Below, piece after piece: positions 58,719 through 64,000 of a DNA stretch of 64,000 bases (within the stretch, counting starts at the first letter, position 1; each line of letters opens with the position of its first letter). Made by a program: the position numbers and the translations under genes. A model generated the notes under the pieces. The model made no database searches. It was not told the DNA's origin and worked only from the letters and a program-made list of their open reading frames with translations. The stretch is from an uncultured Paracoccaceae bacterium. Its GTDB lineage: Bacteria; Pseudomonadota; Alphaproteobacteria; Rhodobacterales; Rhodobacteraceae. The stretch lies in the NCBI GenBank assembly GCA_947501355.1, contig CANMVA010000001.1, forward strand, positions 2,503,492-2,567,491, in the 5' to 3' direction.

Positions 58719-59879
58719 ATGAAAACGCTGCTCCTCACTGTCACTGCTCTGCTCATTTCGACCCTTCAGGTCGCCGCCTTCGACACCCGTGCCACGGCGG
58801 CGTTCGTGCTGGATCAAACGACCGGCACCGTTTTGCTGAACAAGAACGCCAAAGAGCCGCTGCCGCCTGCCTCCATGTCCAAGCTGATGACGCTCTACAT
58901 GACGTTTGAAGCCGTCGCCGATGGCCGCCTTACTCTGGATGAAACCCTGCCCGTCTCGCAACGCGCGATGGATCTGGGCGGCTCCACGATGTTCCTTAAC
59001 ACCCGCGACCGCGTCACGGTCGAGGATCTGATCCGCGGCATCATCGTGCTGTCGGGCAATGATGCGTGTATCGTGTTGGCCGAAGCGCTCAGCCCCGACG
59101 GGACAGAGGCCGGGTTTGCACGCATGATGACGGCGCGGGCCGAGGAGATGGGGATGATGAACTCCACCTTCACCAACTCCACCGGCTGGCCCCAGGCCGG
59201 GCATCGCATGTCCATGGAAGACCTCGCGATCCTCGCTGACCGTCTGATCACAGATTACCCAACCTACTACCCGCTCTTTGCCGAACGTGAGTTTCTCTTC
59301 GATGGCCGCGCCCCGCAAAACAAACGCAACCGCAACCCGCTGCTGGGCCTTGGCATCGGTGCGGATGGTCTGAAAACAGGCCACACACAGGAAGCAGGCT
59401 ACGGGCTTGTCGGCTCTGCCAAGCAAGGCGACCGCCGCGTGATCTTCGTGATCACCGGACTTGATACCGTGGCCGCCCGCGCCGAGGAGGCCGAGAAGAT
59501 CACGACCTGGGCCTTCCGCCAATTCGTCGAAAAAGAGGTCGCGACCAGCGGTACGCTCATCACTCAGGCCGACGTCTGGATGGGCAATCAGACCACCGTT
59601 GGCCTGACCGTTCAGGACGATCTGTCCCTGCTTGTGCCGGTCGTGGGCGCAAATACGGTGAATGCTTTTGCCGAATTCAATGGGCCCATCGAGGCCCCGA
59701 TTGAAGCCGGTCAGCAGCTTGGTGAGCTGGTGGTTGAGGTCGAAGGCCTACCTGAAGTGCGCCATCCTCTTGTGGCCGACCGCGCCATCGCCCGTGGCGG
59801 TGTCATGCCCCGCCTGCGCGCCGCTGTGACGGTCCTCTTGCGCGATTATGCGGGCATCTCGACCGAAGGCACGATGTAG
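58719..59879 (+). CDS. dacA: D-alanyl-D-alanine carboxypeptidase
   Basis: PPASMSKLMTLYMTFE (SxxK), SGNDACI, KTGHTQEAGYGLVGSA. Confidence 0.93.
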   Translation: MKTLLLTVTALLISTLQVAAFDTRATAAFVLDQTTGTVLLNKNAKEPLPPASMSKLMTLYMTFEAVADGRLTLDETLPVSQRAMDLGGSTMFLNTRDRVTVEDLIRGIIVLSGNDACIVLAEALSPDGTEAGFARMMTARAEEMGMMNSTFTNSTGWPQAGHRMSMEDLAILADRLITDYPTYYPLFAEREFLFDGRAPQNKRNRNPLLGLGIGADGLKTGHTQEAGYGLVGSAKQGDRRVIFVITGLDTVAARAEEAEKITTWAFRQFVEKEVATSGTLITQADVWMGNQTTVGLTVQDDLSLLVPVVGANTVNAFAEFNGPIEAPIEAGQQLGELVVEVEGLPEVRHPLVADRAIARGGVMPRLRAAVTVLLRDYAGISTEGTM

Positions 59880-59882
59880 TCT

Positions 59883-60500
59883 GTGACCGCGCACTTTATT
59901 ACGTTTGAAGGGATCGACGGTTCGGGAAAATCCACCCAAGCCAAACGCTTAGCCGCCGATCTTAAAGCGGATGGCGTTGATGTTGTCCTGACGCGTGAGC
60001 CAGGTGGCTCTGCCGGAGCCGAGGAAATTCGCAGGCTTCTGGTCGAAGGCGATCCCGACCGCTGGTCCGGCGAGACGGAAATCCTGCTTTTCACAGCCGC
60101 TCGCCGCGATCATCTCGAAAAGACCATCCTGCCCGCATTGGAGGCAGGCAAAACCGTGATCTGCGACCGCTTTGCAGACAGCACCCGCGTCTACCAAGGT
60201 GCTGCACGCGGCGACCTGCGCGCCGTCGTCGACCAGTTGCACGCGCTGATGATCGGGCGTGAACCCGATCTGACCTTCGTCATCGACATGGACCCAAGCA
60301 TCGCCCTGCAACGCGGCTTGGCCCGCGCCAGCGGCGAAGACCGCTTCGAAGACCTCGGCCTCGCCTTCCAGGAAAAACTCCGCGCAGGCTTTGCCTTACT
60401 CCAAAGCGAAAGCCCGGATCGCTTCCGCCTGATCGACGGAAACGACACGCCAGAGGTGGTGGCTCACACGATCCGGAGCGTGCTACACAGCACCTCATGA
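59883..60500 (+). CDS. tmk: dTMP kinase
   Basis: ITFEGIDGSGKSTQAKRLA, LTREPGGSAGAEEIR, DRFADSTRVYQG. Confidence 0.97.
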   Translation: MTAHFITFEGIDGSGKSTQAKRLAADLKADGVDVVLTREPGGSAGAEEIRRLLVEGDPDRWSGETEILLFTAARRDHLEKTILPALEAGKTVICDRFADSTRVYQGAARGDLRAVVDQLHALMIGREPDLTFVIDMDPSIALQRGLARASGEDRFEDLGLAFQEKLRAGFALLQSESPDRFRLIDGNDTPEVVAHTIRSVLHSTS

Positions 60501-61633
60501 GCGACGACGATTTTCCCCAACCCGACCGTCTTGATGGCGCGCCACATCCGCGTGAAACGGTGCAGCTGATCGGGCAGGACGCCGCCCGCGATGCGTTTCT
60601 GACCGCCTACAGCTCAGACCGGTTGCATCATGGTTGGTTGATCACCGGCCCCAAAGGTGTCGGCAAAGCCACGCTGGCCTGGCAAATCGCGCGCTTTCTG
60701 ATCGCGACGCCCCCTGCGCAAGACGATGGCCTCTTCGGCGCGCCGCCACCGCCCACCTCCCTCGATATCGACGCAGAGCATCCCGTTGCCCGCCGCATGA
60801 TGGCAGGATCCGAGTCCGGCCTGTTTGTGCTCAAGCGCCCCTACGACGAGAAACTCAAGCGTCTCAAGCAAGACATCACCGTCGATGAAGTGCGCAAACT
60901 CAAAGGGTTTTTCGCGCTCTCTTCCACCGATGGCGGGCACCGCGTCGTGATCGTCGATGCCGCCGACGAGATGAACGTGAACGCCGCCAATGCGCTTTTG
61001 AAACTGCTCGAAGAGCCGCCGAAAGACACAACGCTCCTGCTGATCAGCCATCAACCCTCGCGCCTTCTGCCGACGATACGGTCGCGCTGCCGCGAACTGC
61101 GTCTCGCCCCCCTCGCCCCGGATCAGGTGGCGCAAGCCCTGACGCAGGCGAACCAGGACGGCACCCAAGCCGCAGCCCTTGCGACCCTCGCCGGTGGCTC
61201 TGTCGGCGAGGCGATCACCCTTCTGACCCTCGATGGCGTGAAGCTATACGCCGATCTCGTGAACCTCTTTGCCACCTGCCCCAACATGAACCGCGCCCAC
61301 GCGCTCAAGCTGGCCGACAGTGCCGCCGGGCGCACCAATGCCGCGCGCTTTGATCTGATGCTGATGCTCATTGATCTCTTCCTCGCCCGTGTCGCCCGCA
61401 CCGGCGCGATGATGCCGCCGGTGCCCGCCAATGACGCCGAACCCGCCGTGCTGTCGAAACTCGCCCCCAGCCCCCATGCGGCGCGCCATTGGGCCGCGTT
61501 GCAGCAAGACCTCAGCGCCCGCGCCCGACATGGCCGCGCGGTGAACCTTGACCCCTCTGCGCTCATTCTAGATATGGTTTTGAAGATTGATCAAACCGCC
61601 GCAAAACTTGCGGCCCCTCAAGGTGCTGCATGA
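60497..61633 (+). CDS. holB: DNA polymerase III subunit delta'
   Basis: HGWLITGPKGVGKATLAWQIARF, ANALLKLLEEPPKDTTLLLISHQPSRLLPTIRSRC. Confidence 0.95.
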   Translation: MSDDDFPQPDRLDGAPHPRETVQLIGQDAARDAFLTAYSSDRLHHGWLITGPKGVGKATLAWQIARFLIATPPAQDDGLFGAPPPPTSLDIDAEHPVARRMMAGSESGLFVLKRPYDEKLKRLKQDITVDEVRKLKGFFALSSTDGGHRVVIVDAADEMNVNAANALLKLLEEPPKDTTLLLISHQPSRLLPTIRSRCRELRLAPLAPDQVAQALTQANQDGTQAAALATLAGGSVGEAITLLTLDGVKLYADLVNLFATCPNMNRAHALKLADSAAGRTNAARFDLMLMLIDLFLARVARTGAMMPPVPANDAEPAVLSKLAPSPHAARHWAALQQDLSARARHGRAVNLDPSALILDMVLKIDQTAAKLAAPQGAA

Positions 61634-62418
61634 CCCTTCCGCACATCGTTGACAGCCATTGCCACCTTGATTTCCCCGATTTCGAGGACGACCGCGACGC
61701 CATCATCGCCCGCGCCCGCGAGGCTGGCGTGACGCGCATGGTCACGATCTGCACCAAGCTGCGCGCGGAACCCACCGTGCGCGCCATTGCAGAGGCCTAT
61801 GAGGGCGTCTTCTATGCCGCCGGAACCCATCCCATGTCCGCGGCGTCCGAGCCTTTGATTAGCGTCGAAGACCTCGTGACACTCGCCGATCACCCGAAAT
61901 TCGTCGGTATCGGAGAGACCGGGCTCGACTATCACTACACCGCCGAAAGCGCTGATATTCAAAAACAATCCTTGCGCATCCATATCGAGGCGGCGCGTCA
62001 AACCGCACTCCCGCTGATCATCCACGCGCGCGCAGCGGATGACGACATGGCGCAAATCCTGACCGAAGAACACGCCGCGGGAGCCTTCACCTGCGTCATG
62101 CACTGCTTCTCCAGCACGCGTGAACTGGCGGAAGCTGCCCTCGATCTGGGCTTTTATCTGTCGATGTCCGGCATCGCGACCTTCCCCAAATCACAAGAGG
62201 TGCGCGATATCTTCGCCGCCGCCCCCATCGACCGGATCCTCGTCGAAACAGACGCCCCCTACCTCGCGCCCCCGCCCCATCGCGGCAAGCGCAACGAGCC
62301 GGGCTACACCGCGCATACCGCCCGCGTCGGTGCCGAGGTTTTCGACATGGAGTATGCCGATTTCGCAGCCCAAACCTCGGCCAATTTCGACCGGCTCTTC
62401 ACGAAAGCGACCGCCTGA
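61630..62418 (+). CDS. TatD-family hydrolase
   Basis: VDSHCHLDF, GIGETGLDYHY, MHCFSST, LVETDAPYLAPPPHRGKRNEP. Confidence 0.95.
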   Translation: MTLPHIVDSHCHLDFPDFEDDRDAIIARAREAGVTRMVTICTKLRAEPTVRAIAEAYEGVFYAAGTHPMSAASEPLISVEDLVTLADHPKFVGIGETGLDYHYTAESADIQKQSLRIHIEAARQTALPLIIHARAADDDMAQILTEEHAAGAFTCVMHCFSSTRELAEAALDLGFYLSMSGIATFPKSQEVRDIFAAAPIDRILVETDAPYLAPPPHRGKRNEPGYTAHTARVGAEVFDMEYADFAAQTSANFDRLFTKATA

Positions 62419-63209
62419 TGCGCCGTTTCACGATCCTCGGCTGCGGCTCCTCCGGCGGCGTCCCGCGTCTGGGTGGCAATTGGGGCGAGTGTGATCCCAC
62501 GAACCCGAAAAACCGCCGTCGCCGCTGTTCGATGCTGATTGAGCAGGACGGCCCCGAGGGCACGACCCGCATCCTGATCGACACCTCCCCCGATATGCGC
62601 AGCCAGCTTCTGGATGCGGGCGTGGGAGAGCTGGACGCCGTCGTCTACACCCATTCCCACGCCGATCACGTCCACGGTCTCGATGACATCCGCATGATTG
62701 TCTACAATATGCGCACGCGGCTTAATGTCTGGGCCGATGAGGCCACGCAGAAGGACCTCTACGCGCGCTTTGGCTATGCATTCATCCAGCCAGAAGGCTC
62801 CAACTATCCGCCGATCTGCGAGATGAATACAATCGACGGCGACGTCACCATCACAGGCGCCGGTGGCCCGGTCACGCTGACCCCGTTCTACGCCAATCAC
62901 GGCATGATGGACGCCCTCGGCTTCCGCATCGGAGACCTTGCCTATCTGCCGGATGTCGCTGATCTTTTCCCCAACGCATGGGAGAAGCTCAAGGACCTCG
63001 ACACGCTCATCATCGACGCGCTGCGGCGCACCCCGCATCCGACCCATCTGCATCTTGAAAAAACGATGGAGTATATCGACCGGATCGCGCCGAAAAACGC
63101 CGTGCTGACCAATATGCATATCGACCTCGACTACGCGACACTCGACGCGGAAACGCCCGATCATGTCACACCGGCCTATGATATGATGACCCTCACGCAG
63201 CCGCTCTGA
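62418..63209 (+). CDS. MBL-fold metallo-hydrolase (PhnP-like family, housekeeping context)
   Basis: GCGSSGGVPR, THSHADHVHGLDDIR, LTNMHIDLDY. Confidence 0.9.
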   Translation: MRRFTILGCGSSGGVPRLGGNWGECDPTNPKNRRRRCSMLIEQDGPEGTTRILIDTSPDMRSQLLDAGVGELDAVVYTHSHADHVHGLDDIRMIVYNMRTRLNVWADEATQKDLYARFGYAFIQPEGSNYPPICEMNTIDGDVTITGAGGPVTLTPFYANHGMMDALGFRIGDLAYLPDVADLFPNAWEKLKDLDTLIIDALRRTPHPTHLHLEKTMEYIDRIAPKNAVLTNMHIDLDYATLDAETPDHVTPAYDMMTLTQPL

Positions 63210-64000
63210 TGCAAGCGCTGCTGCAGGTCATCCTTCCCGTTTTCCTGCTGATCGGCGCGGGCTATCTTGCTGTCTGGCGCGAGTATTTCTCTCAGGCCCA
63301 TGTGGAGGGTCTGATGAAATTCACGCAGAATTTCGCGATCCCCTGCCTGCTGTTCGCGGCCATCTCGACCCTCGATCTGGGTCAGGAGTTTGACTGGCGG
63401 CTCCTGCTGTCGTTCTACACCGGCGCGACGCTCAGCTTCTGCGCGGGCATCTTTGGCGCGCGCCTCATCTTCAAGCGCCCTTGGACGGATTGCGTGGCCA
63501 TCGGCTTTTGCTGCCTTTTCTCGAACTCTGTCCTGCTCGGCCTGCCGATCACCGAGCGCGCCTACGGGGTCGATGCGCTGGCCGGGAACTACGCGATCAT
63601 CGCGATCCATTCGCCCTTTGCTTACGGCCTCGGCATCACCGTGATGGAGATCGTGAAGGCCGACAAGACCGGGGCCGCGTTGGTGCCGCAAGTGCTCAAG
63701 GCGATGTTCCGCAACGCGCTGATCCTTGGCATCGGACTGGGTTTCGCGGTCAATCTTTCCGGCGTGACCCTGCCCATGGTCGTCACCGATGCGGTCAACC
63801 TGATGGCCCGCGCCGCGCTTCCCGCTGCCCTTTTTGGCCTTGGCGGCGTGCTGGTGCAATATCGCCCCGAAGGCGATCTGCGCACCATCGGCTTTGTGAT
63901 CTGCGCATCGCTGATGCTGCATCCCGCGATCACATGGGCCGTCGGAACCACCCTCGATCTGGACCGCGACGCATTCCGCTCCGCCGTGCTGACCGCGGCC
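63209..64000 (+). CDS. AEC-family transporter (runs off the window end)
   Basis: Open frame to end: MQALLQVILPVFLLIGAGYL...FTQNFAIPCLLFAAI...LGLPITERAYG. Confidence 0.88.
   Translation, partial: MQALLQVILPVFLLIGAGYLAVWREYFSQAHVEGLMKFTQNFAIPCLLFAAISTLDLGQEFDWRLLLSFYTGATLSFCAGIFGARLIFKRPWTDCVAIGFCCLFSNSVLLGLPITERAYGVDALAGNYAIIAIHSPFAYGLGITVMEIVKADKTGAALVPQVLKAMFRNALILGIGLGFAVNLSGVTLPMVVTDAVNLMARAALPAALFGLGGVLVQYRPEGDLRTIGFVICASLMLHPAITWAVGTTLDLDRDAFRSAVLTAA

Noticed and set aside
62418-63209. PhnP (phosphoribosyl cyclic phosphodiesterase) as part of the phn system
   Set aside because: PhnP-like MBL family, but its context is the tmk-holB-tatD housekeeping run; a phn role is not supported
1-64000. 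CRISPR arrays or intact IS elements
   Set aside because: No regularly spaced repeats and no intact transposase seen on reading the window

Overview
Alphaproteobacterial (Rhodobacterales/roseobacter-like) chromosomal window in four blocks. (1) ~0-19.2 kb: 3' part of an RND efflux permease, an alpha/beta hydrolase, then a minus-strand bacterial V/A-type ATPase operon in order B-D-I-K-E-X-A followed by a DUF3141 protein; a decayed carbamate-kinase-like gene, an AraC regulator, and a plus-strand PHA synthase / FabI-like / MaoC-phosphotransacetylase fusion set. (2) ~20.2-56.3 kb: a very large phosphonate (phn) supercluster with two phnGHIJKL operons, three phnCDE-type transporters, four phnM paralogues, two PhnF/GntR regulators, phnN, a DUF1045 protein, hexapeptide acetyltransferases and accessory enzymes. 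(3) Decayed tyrosine-recombinase remnants on both flanks of the supercluster (~19.5 kb and ~56.6-57.5 kb), the right one next to tRNA-Ser(TGA). (4) ~57.8-64 kb: housekeeping genes (SPOR protein, D-Ala-D-Ala carboxypeptidase, tmk, holB, tatD, MBL hydrolase, AEC transporter). The most striking observation is that the first phn operon encodes an intact PhnJ in which three of the four cysteines of the C-P lyase Fe-S motif (CX2CX21CX5C) are replaced, while the second operon's PhnJ is canonical. A 16-bp near-palindrome (ATTCATTCGGATGAAT) sits upstream of the non-canonical operon, its transporter, and a distant third operon (phnD-C-E, SAM methyltransferase, phnM, MFS, TIM-barrel). This suggests one co-regulated, possibly undescribed organophosphorus system. 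All homology calls are from reading the translations; no database search was run.
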